A stretch of DNA of 64,000 bases from Glandiceps talaboti (Eukaryota; Hemichordata; Enteropneusta; Spengelidae): the NCBI RefSeq assembly GCF_964340395.1, contig NC_135563.1, positions 1,326,001 through 1,390,000 of the forward strand. The letters run 5' to 3'. The notes under the pieces are model-generated. The model was not told the DNA's origin and did not search any database. It saw only the letters and a program-made list of their open reading frames with translations. This document shows, in pieces, positions 10,855-22,440 of the stretch. Within the stretch, counting starts at the first letter, position 1; each line of letters opens with the position of its first letter. The translations under genes and the position numbers were made by a program.

Positions 10855-12162
10855 TTATACATCTGACGTCATCTCCAGCCTCTCACAATGAGGTGGCAAA
10901 TTAATGGCTGTATTTGTGACACTAATTTTGATTGACGAACCGTTAATGATAGTCGATCGTGTTCTGGAAGCACGTCTAATTTCAGATGGGCTACACTCAC
11001 TGAAATAGTCCCAGTGCCTTCCACCATTTCGGCGAGGTTTACCACAACACAACAACTGACGAAAAGCTCTTCGAAAGTCTCGATTAGTGGCATATACAAC
11101 TGGGTTTAAAGTACTGTTCACCCAGCCTAACCATGTCAGAGCTATGAAACATTCGATCGGAATACAGTAATCGCAAAATGCAGTAATACAATTGACAACA
11201 AAGAAAGGTAACCAACACATGATAAAAACCCCAATGATGAGGCCAAACGTTTTCACTGCTTTCCTTTCACCAAAACTCCTGGAGTGTTTATGTTTTATAT
11301 TTAGAGTCCTCTCTTGCTGTTTTATTTGTTTTTCTATTCTCCTTGCCGTCTTGTAGATTCTGTAATATGTAATTACTATGATAGTAGTGGGAATGTAAAA
11401 GCTGATGGAGGAAGAGACGGTGGCGTAAATACCATTGAGTTTAAACTCACATTGTGGTGGGTCAGCCAAGAGAGAGTCTGAATCACCAGGTACTCGGTGG
11501 GCATTCGTCATTACTGGTAGGAAAGAGACTAAGGCGGCAAGTATCCACGCCATAATGATCATCAATAATGCTTTCCTGCGTGTCATCATTGTCTGGTATT
11601 GGAACGGCTTCATCACCGCCCAATATCGGTCCACACTAATTACACACAAATTCAGTATGGAGGCAGTCGACAGCATTATATCAAGAGCCATATGCACCTG
11701 GCAGAACTTTCCAAATGGCCAATAACCGGCGAGGAAATTGACAGCTGCCCATATCATTACGAAGATAGCGACGAGGAGATCGGAGATGGCCAAAGACACG
11801 ATAAACCAGTTGGTAATGTTGGTTCTGAGTCTTCGATATACGAATACTGATGTGATAACGAGAGTGTTACCTAAAATGGTGAACAAAATGAGAAATCCTA
11901 GTATTATTCCAATCACAATAGTCTCAACAACATTCTGAGGCGGCAGTGAAGTTGGGAAAACCGTTGACGATGAGGACTGAGATGATAGTGATGTCGGCAA
12001 TGACGAGGAAATAGGGGTTACCGACATCTTTGTAGTCAAATAATCATCCAAATTGTCCGTGACGACATCCGTTGAAACAATGCTTAACTCAGTCTTTATC
12101 AATACTGTTAATAAATACGCCGTCGTCGTCGTGTCCCTTGTACTAATTGTACTGTTCACCAT
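10855..12162 (-). CDS. Dopamine D1-like G-protein-coupled receptor, single exon
   Basis: 435 codons, ATG at 12160-12162 (context GAGAAATGG, close to Kozak) to TAA at 10855-10857. Seven membrane segments follow a Ser/Thr-rich N-terminus of about 78 residues (N-glycosylation site at Asn3). Class A landmarks: Asn99 (TM1), Asp128 (TM2), Cys154 and Cys238 (disulfide), Asp161 in HMALDIML (amine anchor), DRY 178-180, CWLP 316-319, NPVVY 353-357 and Cys372-373 for palmitoylation. TM5 reads SSSISFYIP with serines 250, 251 and 254, the catechol contacts. STASILNLCVISVDRYW and GWVNSTLNP are D1-like, as is the short third loop. Expected role: plasma-membrane receptor for dopamine or a related catecholamine, probably Gs-coupled. 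An octopamine or beta-adrenergic-like ligand is not excluded. It ends SDV, a possible PDZ ligand. Confidence 0.95.
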   Translation of the reverse strand: MVNSTISTRDTTTTAYLLTVLIKTELSIVSTDVVTDNLDDYLTTKMSVTPISSSLPTSLSSQSSSSTVFPTSLPPQNVVETIVIGIILGFLILFTILGNTLVITSVFVYRRLRTNITNWFIVSLAISDLLVAIFVMIWAAVNFLAGYWPFGKFCQVHMALDIMLSTASILNLCVISVDRYWAVMKPFQYQTMMTRRKALLMIIMAWILAALVSFLPVMTNAHRVPGDSDSLLADPPQCEFKLNGIYATVSSSISFYIPTTIIVITYYRIYKTARRIEKQIKQQERTLNIKHKHSRSFGERKAVKTFGLIIGVFIMCWLPFFVVNCITAFCDYCIPIECFIALTWLGWVNSTLNPVVYATNRDFRRAFRQLLCCGKPRRNGGRHWDYFSECSPSEIRRASRTRSTIINGSSIKISVTNTAINLPPHCERLEMTSDV

Positions 12163-13925
12163 TTCTCCAACACTCGCTTCTCATAAGCCTTGATAGATTA
12201 CCAATAGACAGAGGTAATTTGTTAAGACATGACATACAAGGAACGTATCGCTGGCAGCCACCTGCAAGCAATACAATAATAAACATTAATTCTTTAATAA
12301 TATACAGTAACCTCCCTGGGCGCAGGGAAAAATCTCAAATTTCAGTTTCATTTTATAGTTAAATAAAACAGCTTTGGAAACATCAAGATACGCCATCACA
12401 TCAAGAGGCGCCATCGAATATTGAAGTTAAAGAAACGCATTACTAAATGTCTACAGTGTTGGGTGTCAGAGAATGAACTTGACAATGGAGAATTAAGTCA
12501 AACCTACTAGTAGCATTGAATGAATAAAAGGGTTTGAATTGCAGATTTTTTTTAAATTTTAAAATGTTATCTTTACTGTAAGTCTGTGCAATATTGAGGT
12601 TTACAATTCCGTGTAAATTCGAGAAGTAAGAAATACACCGACAACCAGTCGTGTAAATAATCTATACACTGCCTATAATTACGAATGTAATGAAATAACT
12701 ATTCAATTTGTACTCATGCGCTCAGATTCTCATCATCACAAATACAAAATCAGCGCTTTCAATTTTAAAATTGGACTGGTATTTGAAGCAAAAACAGGTG
12801 AGTACGTAATTTTATTCTTTGATAGAATGCCGTACAACAGTTCGACAGAGTGTTATTAATTCAACAATAAGTGATGAAACAAGGTAAGTACCGCTAGCGT
12901 AGCTTTCCGCCGCCAAAATAACATAGATTGACAGCTTCTTGCTATGACTGAATCCTAGTCATCAATTATTACATCGAATTTCTCTCTCATTTTCACGATA
13001 ACAACTGGTACAGAGATGTGTTTATATTTATACAATCTGTCCTTTTATTTACTTTCCTATTACATTGACTAATGGCATCATATTAAACATTGTATGATGC
13101 AATCTATCTAAATAACATACAAACACTTTAATTAAAAATAATTTCAAATGTTCTGAGTGCAGTTTTTGAATGGTTCAAGTCCTGTAATAAGATCTGGGTC
13201 ACAATGTACCCCAGTCAAACCAGCTCTATCAATGGGAATCTGGAAGGACAAATATTGTTATGTTTTGTGTGTAAAGCTTTCAAAACAAGACACAAACCAG
13301 ATGTTAACCGAATGCCTTCCGTAAGAGCTGAAAGCCGTTAGATTTTGATCTACATACATTAATTGTTAGAATGTAAAATTTTGAGCTATAGCTATCACAA
13401 ATGATACACATCTCAATTTGCAAATAATGCCAAACTGTATGAAATTTGAATTTGCATACTTATAAGATATGGCCTAATTACCGAACATCATTAATTATGT
13501 AGATCACACATTAAAACTACTAGTTAATTATTATAATTATGTAAATTACTCATCATCAAGAAGCATTACAAAACACCGCAGACAGACACATCACTAAAAC
13601 ATACTATAGCATTGGTGGTTCGGTTGTAAAATTCAATTAAGCCTACCACGCGGGAGGCCCGGGCATGATTCCAGGCCGATACAGACACATTATGTTTTAG
13701 TATTACAAGAAACAAGCGGAACACAGCCATATGACCCATATGAATGAAAAGTTTCTCAAACAAATTTTCTTAAAATGTGATGGAAGAATCTCCCTTTTGT
13801 ATAGCACATGGGCATTACATGAAGCTTTGCCATTGATTCCCTATGAGGGCTTTTAATAATTTTAAGATAATTTTCTGGATTAAAATCTGCTTTGTCTGTC
13901 TATCTCTCTTTCTTTCTGTCTGTCT
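12163..13925. other. 5' flank of the receptor and non-coding DNA
   Basis: Immediate upstream region of the minus-strand receptor, so promoter and any 5' UTR exon would lie here. I see no certain TATA box or initiator. Near 13310-13590 there is a degenerate relative of the 26.4-27.2 kb repeat (GAATGCCTTCCGTAAG, then ATTACCGAACATCATTAATT). Confidence 0.5.
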
Positions 13926-13939
13926 CTACGTACGTACGA

Positions 13940-14175
13940 ACGTGTGTGTGTGTGTGTGCGTGTATGTATGTATGTATGTATGTATGTATGTATGTATGTA
14001 TGTATGTATGTATGTATGTATGTATGTATGTTTCGCAGCCCCCTCACGCTCTCAAAAAAGATTCATGCCCCCTCCCCGAAATGAACCCAAGCATTGTGTG
14101 TGTGTGTGTGTGTGCGCGCGCGCGTGTATGTATGTATGTATGTATGTATGTATGTATGTATGTATGTATGTATGT
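13940..14175. repeat. (TG)n and (TATG)n microsatellites around a C-rich repeat fragment
   Basis: (TG)n and (TATG)n at about 13940-14033, a fragment of the C-rich TIR family (TTTCGCAGCCCCCTCACGCT at 14031-14050), then (TG)n(CG)n(TATG)n at 14096-14174. Confidence 0.92.
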
Positions 14176-14521
14176 TATATCTCTCAGGTTGTGGTCAGAA
14201 TTTACGGCAGGGGGGCCTGAGGAGAAATTATTTTGGTAAAAAAGATTTCGCAGCCCCCTCGCGCTCTCAAAAAACCAAAAGAAATTCATGCCCCCTCCCC
14301 GAAATGAACCCAAGAATATTCGTAGCCCCCCCCCCCACACACACACACATTCGCGTGGCTATTGAGTGCCTCATAATTAAATGTATGATACATAGGTAAA
14401 CAAGTCATTGAGAATGACATAGACTATGATTGGGTTTTAATTAATTATCACTACTCTGATCACGCAACAACACTTGTGAACCTAAATCAAACAGACTTAG
14501 ATATGTTGTGTCTGCTTGTTA

Positions 14522-14799
14522 GTCCCCGCCGGACGAAGTCCGGGACGGGGACTTATGGATTGGGTTCCGTCTGTCCGTGCGTCCATGCATCCATCCGTCC
14601 GTGCGTCCGTCCATCCGCAGCTGTTTCTTGGAGATGCCCGGACTGATTTTTTTCAAGCTTGGTACAGGGGCAACATGTCCAACAAGCAGACACAACATAA
14701 CTAAGTCTGTTTGATTTAGGTTCACAAGTGTTGCTGCGTGATCAGAGTAGTGATAATTCCTTAAAACCCAATCATAGCGGGGACTATGTCAATGAGTTG
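14522..14799. mobile_element. Short inverted copy of the AGTCCC family nested in a longer one
   Basis: It runs from GTCCCCGCCGGACG to GACTATGTCAATGAGTTG, flanked by TTA on the left and TTG on the right. Its inner part 14681-14791 is the reverse complement of 14408-14519 in the host copy, and at about 14675-14690 it still contains the uninterrupted version of the host's insertion site (ATGTCCAACAAGCAGAC). The result is two copies head to head with arms of about 105 bp. Confidence 0.85.
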
Positions 14800-14827
14800 T
14801 TGGACATGGAACATGCCTACAACAATA

Positions 14828-15780
14828 AAGGATGGGTCGGGTATGGGGGATCATATCACGATGAAAATGGATATGCACATGAATGTCATAGAACACTGTC
14901 CAAATACCAACTTTGAATGTGATCTGTTCAAGCATGTCTGAGTTATGGCTTTGGACATAGAAAAATCGCAAACAAAATGGCTGCCAGGCGGCCATATTGG
15001 ATCGTGTCACGACGAAAATGGATATGCACATGTATGTCATAGAACATTGTCCTAATTGTCCTAATACCAACTTTGAATGAGATCTGTTCAAGCATGTCTG
15101 AGTTATGGCTTTGGACATGGAAAATTCCCAAACAAAATGGCTGCCAGGCAGCCATATTGGATCGTATCATGACGAAAATGGATATGCACATGTATGTCAT
15201 AGAACACTGTCCTAATACCAACTTTGAATGAGATCTGTCCAAGCATGTCTGAGTTATGGCTTTGGACATTGAAAAATCGCAAACAAAATGGCTGCCAGGC
15301 GGCCATATTGGAGTGTATCACAACAACAATGAATATGCACATGTATGTCATAGAACACTGTCCTAATACCAACTTTGAATGAGATCTGTTCAAGCATGTC
15401 TGAGTTATGGCTTTAGACAGGGAAAATTTGCAAACAAAATGGCTGCTAGGCGGCCATATTGGATCGTATCATGACGAAAATGGATATGCACATGTATGTC
15501 ATAGAACACTGTCCTAATACCAACTTTGAATGAGATCTGTCCAAGCATGTCTGAGTTATGGCTTTGGACATTGAAAAATCGCAAACAAAATGGCTGCCAG
15601 GCGGCCATATTGGATTGTATCACAACAACAATGAATATGCACATGTATGTCATAGAACACTGTCCTAATACCAACTTTGAATGAGATCTGTTCAAGCATG
15701 TCTGAGTTATGGCTTTAGACAGGGAAAATTTGCAAACAAAATGGCTGCTAGGCGGCCATATTGGATCGTATCATGAAACA
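14828..15780. repeat. 151-bp tandem array with 302-bp higher-order period
   Basis: About six units, marked by GCCATATTGG at 14991, 15151, 15302, 15453, 15604 and 15755 (steps 160, then 151). Two unit types alternate (ATCATGACGAAAATGG and ATCACAACAACAATGAAT), so 302 bp is the true period. Short open frames arise on the minus strand only because of the repetition. Two to three related units, in opposite orientation, lie at 19200-19570. Confidence 0.93.
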
Positions 15781-15990
15781 AATTGACGTGCATATGTATG
15801 CCATTGTATGTTGCCCCTGTACCAAGTTTGAAAAAATTCGAAGAAACAGCTGCGGACGGACGGACGGACGCACGGACAGACAGAACCCAATCCATAAGTC
15901 CCCGTTCCGGCAGGGACTAAATGAAATGTACAATTTTGCGAAGTACGAGGTAAACGACTGATCCTGAGGTTTGAATGTTGGAAAAAGTCT

Positions 15991-16140
<150 letters not shown>

Positions 16141-16409
16141 AGGCATACACGTACATACATACACTCACTGGGCTGTCACCCAACTCATCAATTAATATAG
16201 GTTTTAGAATGTATTGCGGCGATACCATGAGAAACTTAAATTTACAACCGCTCCTGAGGTTTAATTTCTTTCAAATCGTGAGCAAAATATCCCCCCCCCT
16301 TTCAGACCATCAGATTTTCAATTCCCTCCCCCCTCGAACCCTCAATTTTGTTCATGCCCCACCCCCAATTTCTCCACAGGGCCCCCTGCCGTAAATTCTG
16401 ATCCCAGCC

Positions 16410-16860
16410 TTATGTTGTGTGTTTTTGTTCAGTGGGTCTAGCACGTACATTCGTAAATGTATCCATGAAACACGTTAAACAGGTTATCTCAGTTATTCTG
16501 AGAGTCTAATGAAATGAGGCATATATTTTAGGAATATTTGTTTCAACAAATTACAGTGCGTTCGTGATACAGCAATACATTTGAACATACTGTCTTTGTA
16601 CGTCGATGATCAGATCACCTGTCTAATCTTCGTGTATACTGTACTTTGTCATATTATTATTAACCCTATCAATCAGTCTGTACAACATGTTATTGTTGAC
16701 GACTTGAATGTAGTCATCTTTGTTGTAGGTAGGTAGGCCATTTTTACTGTTCTAGTTTCTTACCATTTAGTTTTTGTTTTTACACAGTTCATTGGATTCA
16801 TTTTAGCTTTTTGTTCATTTCCTGTATTCTTATTCCTTACTTCATACTTTTTTTGTTTTT
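16410..16860. other. Non-coding spacer
   Basis: T-rich stretches after the TIR element, with no coding signal. Confidence 0.5.
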
Positions 16861-16861
16861 T

Positions 16862-16940
16862 AGCCCTTGGAAAAGACTGTCTGTGCACAGTCGAAACGTC
16901 GGGATTCAGATAAAGCAGACGTTTTAACCAGACATGGACT
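16862..16940 (+). ncRNA. Degenerate hammerhead-like motif of a retroelement
   Basis: AGACTGT, a short loop, then ACAGTCGAAACGTCGGG can form a stem followed by GAAAC. CAGACGTTTTAACCAGACAT follows. This resembles hammerhead-like end motifs of Penelope-type elements, but the required CUGANGA core is replaced by TTGGAAAA, so it should not cleave. Assignment is by resemblance only. Confidence 0.3.
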
Positions 16941-18229
16941 TGTCCTTTTATTCAAAGTTGCTCGTTATGCTCAAGTCCATCTGTGTTGAAAAGTGTATCG
17001 TACCATATCACTGTAGTTGGACTGATACTTATTTGTACTACGAACTCATCCTTGTTGCTATTTTATATCTAACATGTATATCATTCATCTCAACACTTTC
17101 CAAAACAGAAACCAGAATAGACTGGTATTCGACCCACGATGGGCTTTTAATTGGTAGTTTACACGTACAGACAGAACACTGGCAGACAGTCTTTTGTCAT
17201 ACCTATAGTACTCCCGAACATTTGTTCAATTGTTGTGTAAGTTCTAAACAGAAATAAAGGCATTCAGCATTGTTGTAAATAATGTATACCCAAGTGTCTG
17301 AGCTTACGGTGTTTGCACTGCTTTGAACTCTGTATTGATAACAAAGTTATGCCTCGGTCATTCACTTCTAGGAGATGGTAGACATGAAACACCATAGCTA
17401 AGCCCTCATGTCTATATATATGGCATGCTACGTTATGTTATGTATGGTATGGTATGGTACGGTACATTGTGTTATGTTAGGATATGGGTGGTGTGGTATG
17501 GTATGGTATGGTGGCATACCTTACAGTGTTTTGTATACAGCAACACACACAGGTTTACTTACAGATGACTCAATATATCTCAACTTTGTCCACCATTACT
17601 AGTAAGTGTAAGTCATTATATCTAACGAAACGGTGTCAACAAACACGCCAGTTGCAGCTAATACCGCTTTAAGGAGACCAAAGGTTACAGGTTAACCTGT
17701 TGTTCTTTGTTAATTTTAAATCAGATGAGATACATAATTCATGAGTTCACCACACGACATTGTTACAAAAAATGCCCAATAGGTGTCGTAAAAGGTAAGA
17801 ATCTCAACAAGAACGCTGGATCAATGTTGAAGTGAAGGAGAACATGCATCCAATAATCTGAATTGCCTACATCATTGTTGCCAGCAAATTGAAAATGCAT
17901 TAATTGTAGTATAAGTCTTAGCATAATTCTGAGAGCACCTACATATTCCTCATGCACAGTGACTTCAGGAAGGTCACCCTTAGTACAATGCTCATATTGC
18001 TCGTTCGCTGTGTACTACTCGTCGAGGAGTTTCATAATCTAACTAGTCAGCCTTTGCAAGCAAAAGCAATGTTCCAGGGCAGGTGTTATGTTACATTACA
18101 TGTTTTTGTTAAATCATAGACCACTACATCGGCAATGCATGGTTTAGTGTGGCTAGCTCCGATTATTCACTCTCCAATTTCATGTACGGAGTTTATGAAA
18201 AAAAGAGAACATTTTGAAACCCCCCCCCC
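16941..18229. other. No recognisable gene; short (TATGG)n near 17440-17515
   Basis: One open frame of 107 codons starts at 16934, but it has no recognisable family. Degenerate TATGG pentamers occur at about 17440-17515, and a C-run near 18220. Confidence 0.5.
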
Positions 18230-18900
18230 CCTTTAAAAAGACCAAACGTGAAAGAAAACAACAAGGTTGCTAGGGATATCTGCATACATTTTTGAATGTT
18301 TATTCACTTGCCTACCAGATGATGTTCTTATTTAACCAAAATATACTGCCATTTGGATGTTGCTAAGGGCATGGTCATGGTTGCTAGTGACAGTTTTGTC
18401 AAAATGTTTTGAAGAAAATCTGCAAAATGAACATTTTTACACCTAATTTGCATGTCACTCATGACATAATTGTATCTTTAATATTTCTTCATCTATACAT
18501 CACTAGATGCATTCCCATTAAATTTCAGCCCAATCTGCTCAGTAGTTTTAGAGTTATTGATTTTTGACCAAAAAGACACATTTTTACCCTAATTTGCATA
18601 TCACTTATGGGACCATAATATAATGAACAATTCTTAGTATAAACACCCTGGAGAATGTTTCACCCAAATTTCAGCCCAATCTGCTCGGTAGTTGTTAAGT
18701 TTAAGCTTTTTGACCAAAAATAACATTTTTTACCCAAATCACACACCGGTGATAAGATCATTTTGATTTGAACAATTTCCCACCTAGACACCCAAGGTAA
18801 TGCACCCACAAAATCTCAGGAATGCATCCTTCAAATTCAATATAATGTGATACATACATTTGCGATACCAAAGCACACCTTCCCTGAAAATACTATTGAT
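18230..18900 (+). repeat. Partial copy of the GTTGCTATGGGCGTGGTC repeat family
   Basis: GATATCTGCATACATTTTTG, ACTTGCCTACCAGATGATGT, AACATTTTTACACCTAATTT and repeated CAATCTGCTCAGTAGTTTT-type segments are shared, in order, with 31700-32300 and 36010-36470. It lacks the family's 5' start (GCGCCAATGGCGTTGTAGCA). Confidence 0.85.
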
Positions 18901-18944
18901 GTAGCATTTAGTTTTAATATGTTATTGACATATTTTCAGTAGGC

Positions 18945-20120
18945 CACAAAAAAGATTATTTGTTTTACATTCTCAACAAATGTTTATCAATCTACTTATC
19001 ATTGCAGTTACTGTTCTTTTTAGTCTCCGCCGGACGAAGTCCGGACAGGGACTTATGGATTTTGTTCCGCCTGTCCGTGCATCCGTCCGTGCGTTCATCT
19101 GTCCGCAGCCATTTCTTGGAGATGCCTGGACTGATTTTTTTCAAACTTGGTACAGGGGCAACATATTATGGCATACATATGCACGTCAATTTGTTTTATG
19201 ATACGATCCAATATGGCTGCCTGGCTGCCTTTTTGTTTGCGAATTTTCCATGTCCAAAGACATAACTCAGACATGCTTGAACAGATCTCATTCAAAGTTG
19301 GTATTAGCACAGTGTTCTGTGACATACATGTGCATATCCATTTTCGTCATGATACAATCCGATATGGCTGCCTGGCAGCCATTTTGTTTGCGAATTTTCC
19401 ATGTCCAAAGCCATAACTCAGACATGCTTGAACAGATCTCATTCAAAGTTGGTATTAACACAGTGTTCTATGACATACATGTGCATATTCATTGTTGTCG
19501 TGATACAATCCGATATGGCTGCCTGGCAGTCATTTTGTTGGCGCAGTTTTCATGTCCAAAGCCATAACTCAAAAACAACCATATTAGGCCAAACAACATT
19601 AACCAGGTTTGAAAATGACAACATAAACTGCCAGTTCCTTAAAACCCAATCATACCGAGGACTATGTCATTTTCAGTGACTTGTTATTTAGTACTTTACA
19701 GTAAGTTTGTATGTGGGACATATTTCATAGGCTAGTTCATGATTAGCTTTGCAGTTGTCTTCACTGAAGTGGCAATTAATGTAGGGAGAGTTACTTTTGT
19801 GTTTTCCTTTTCATCTGCAGACTGAATTGGCTTACGGAAGAAAAAAATAATGCAGAAAGGTGGGTACTGAAATGATGGGCGCTGACCAGAAAACATTTTG
19901 TTTTTGGTCATTAAAACTCTTTCTACGGTGAGTGCTATACTACAACGTTCTATAAAGCTTCACATTACGTGTTGTCGTTTGCCAGGAGATCACTAACAGC
20001 AATGGGCAAATAGCAATCAATGAGAAAAAATAACTTATTGCATATGTTCTGTTGTATTCCAACAATTGTCTGTAGGAATGACAATCTCTAAACTTTGCCC
20101 TTACGGAAGGCATTCAGTTT
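18945..20120 (-). mobile_element. Inverted copy of the CTTCCGTAAGG repeat, split by an insertion
   Basis: It reads as the reverse complement of 26417-26925 throughout, ending in CCCTTACGGAAGGCATTCAG. The two copies differ by the 661-bp segment 19023-19683, which only this copy carries. Removing it leaves about 510 bp in each copy. Confidence 0.9.
19023..19683 (+). mobile_element. AGTCCC-family insertion with TTA target duplication
   Basis: It starts GTCTCCGCCGGACGAAGTCC and ends GACTATGTCATTTTCAGTGACTTG (4 bases short of the flank). TTA precedes (19020-19022) and follows (19684-19686) it. The empty site is preserved at about 26846 as AAAGTACTAAATAAAAAGAA (minus orientation). Internally it holds a CCGTCCGTGCG tract and about 2.5 of the 151-bp units. 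It carries the same ends as the 14401-15917 insertion and has no coding capacity. Confidence 0.9.
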
Positions 20121-20139
20121 AAATCTGGTGCTATATAGG

Positions 20140-20490
20140 TCAAGGTCACATAATTATTAATAAGTAACTTGCATATGCCTAACTTAGTCAAACCCAAACC
20201 ATGATTAAATATCATCAATAAGCTATGGAGATGACCAAAGTTTGGCTATTTGACCTTGAAGAAGAATTTCAATGTCAAAAGTCAAGGCTTTAAAAGAAAG
20301 CTCATATTTGATAATATGTTAGGCACTTGAATGGAGTCACTACGTATTACACCTCCAAGTTATTATGCATATTGTGAAATCAACAAATATGTTGATAAAG
20401 TGACGTACATATACTGTCTCACATTGTTTGGTTGAAATAGGTTGATGTATGCCAGAGATATAAGAAGGGTGAACGCATGCACGCACGGAT
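20140..20490 (+). repeat. Dispersed repeat related to 9400-9945
   Basis: Shared segments include TAACTTGCATATGCCTAACT, GGTTGAAATAGGTTGATG and GCCAGAGATATAAG before a GCACGCACGG tract. More diverged than the 9.7 kb copy. Confidence 0.7.
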
Positions 20491-22440
20491 GGAATCTTAT
20501 GTAATAGCATGCTAACCTCAACATCGTAAACACTTCCAGTTGTGATAGTTGCACAACGCAGCGAAATCGTTGTCCGTTAAATTCAACTATTGATAGAATG
20601 TTTGAATGACTTTTGACAATGTGTTTTTGAAAATTTCACAATGTTTTCGACATTTTAACTTGCCAGTGTTGATGTTTTAGCGTATGACTCTGAGCCGAGT
20701 TCTATGAATAGCCAGTGTAGGCATCCGTTCGTTAGTCAGTCCCTCCATATGTCTCATATTTTCTGATGAAAGTGTCTATATTTTGTCAAAGAATTAATCA
20801 CTGCTCTTGAGAAACGTCCCGGTGGCATTTTAAAATGTTCCCTACCTGAAAGTCTGTGGTGTAATTTTACTGATCTCAACATATACATTAGTAGTAGTAG
20901 TAGTAGCGACGGCAGCTGTCGCAATGGCGACTACATTCTGAAAACAAAATGAACATAACAGCTGAGCGCTGTAGCCCCATCACTTCATAAAATTAATGCG
21001 AGTTCAGCGTAAGTCTGAAAATATTTTGGTTTAAAATTGGCATTATAATAGAAAGAAATAGTGGGTCTATGTATATAATAAATAAATGAATAAATAAATA
21101 AATAATCTCCCCGTTTTTCTCATTCGTGCTACGTCTTCTCGGACTCATGATTCTCCAATGTCTGTATCACTCCGAGCCGATATACGGTCAACATGAAGGG
21201 AATCATTCGTCCTCGATGACGTAGCACTCATTCGGAATACCGGGAGATTGTATATGTTTATACTCTGAAGTGATTCACGAATCACTCTGACTTGATTTAT
21301 CTACTTTAAATGTAAAACAAGAATAACGTATAGTTTGCCTGCGGCAGGAGATAAGACTGTGATCACCGAGAGGCATGTTTAAGTCAAAGGAATACGAATG
21401 TTAGGACGGGAAAGAGCTGTGTTGATAACTCTGTCTCTATTGGGACAAGACGGCTGATACAGTCACTTAATTTAACAGTGCCAATGCCCCATGGACGCTG
21501 AATGTTTAGTGAGCTTACAAGTAACGTTCACTCACTGTGATTCGAATCTTGTCTTTATCGTTCAAAGTGCATTTATTTCCAATGTCTCTCTCAGATAAAT
21601 ATTCAATAAAAGTGTGCTTGGTTCAATTGATATGTCCCTTTGGAAATTTACCTCAGCCGTCAGCATATGCACCTAATACATTGTTTTCATTTCAATCTAT
21701 TTTGACGAGCACTCTATTCTATCTTTATCACAGCAAAATCTGAATGCCAACATATACACTACAGTGTTTTGTCTTATCTTCCAACAAGCATAATTGACAG
21801 AATGATGAGTAACCTCACGTAGCCAACCTGCTCCAGTAGCATTATTGATATCATGTGCATTTTTCAATTGACGCCATCCTGACAATTATCAACCGATTTT
21901 GCTAAACATATTTATGTGTGTTCAATTGACTATCCATCGCTGTTGTTATCGTTGAACTTGACTCTGCCATATTGCAGTTGATAAAGTCGTGGAGTTGGCT
22001 GCTAGGCATACTTATATCAAATTTTAACATTGGATCATTTGATACCAATCGATGTTATTGTCTTTGCAATAGAAGCTGTCACTTGCCATTAGCCAAGGGG
22101 ACTGTCATGTTTACTAGGAATTTTGGTGTTAATATTTATTGAACTACTCCTCAATTTAGACACTCCTGCAATATTTCAACCACATTTCAAACTGATCAGC
22201 CTTGCTGGCATTGATTTTAAGTTTGTAACATAATTTCCCTATCAACACTTTGATAATAATGTTTTGTAGATCTATAACCTTGGCAGCCTAATAAAGACCA
22301 ACCTGCGAAGAAGCTATTGAGTTTATTTTTTTTTACCAAAAGTTACATCTTTCCACTCAGACACCATTCTCTAAAAACGCCCACATCGATTTTCAGACTA
22401 ATTCGTCACGAAATCTTTGAGTGCTGGCTTGTACAAAAAT
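20491..22440. other. No recognisable gene
   Basis: Short (TAG)n near 20890 and (AAAT)n near 21085. Reading frames are short and unrecognised. Confidence 0.5.

Larger units (their letters stand above)
14401..15917. mobile_element. Insertion (AGTCCC-ended family) inside the TIR element
   Basis: Compared with the empty site in the sister copy near 43964-43970, the inserted DNA runs from CAAGTCATTG to GGCAGGGAC and is flanked by TAAA on both sides (14397-14400 and 15918-15921). The two ends share an imperfect subterminal inverted repeat: ATAG...TATGATTGGGTTTT on the left and, inverted on the right, TAGTCCC...TTATGGATTGGGTT. It contains a nested copy of its own family and a 151-bp tandem array. 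No protein is encoded, so it is non-autonomous. Confidence 0.85.

Noticed and set aside
11435-11938. Plus-strand frames opposite the receptor
   Set aside because: Antisense shadows of the receptor coding sequence.
13843-14399. Overlapping frames rich in CMYV and THIH repeats
   Set aside because: They are translations of (TATG)n, (TG)n and (CA)n microsatellites in several frames. The same applies near 24.0, 38.5, 41.4 and 52.7 kb.
14789-15895. Series of minus-strand frames beginning MSKAITQTC or MNRSHSK
   Set aside because: These arise from the 151-bp tandem array, shift frame from unit to unit, and recur inside a non-coding transposon. They are not genes.
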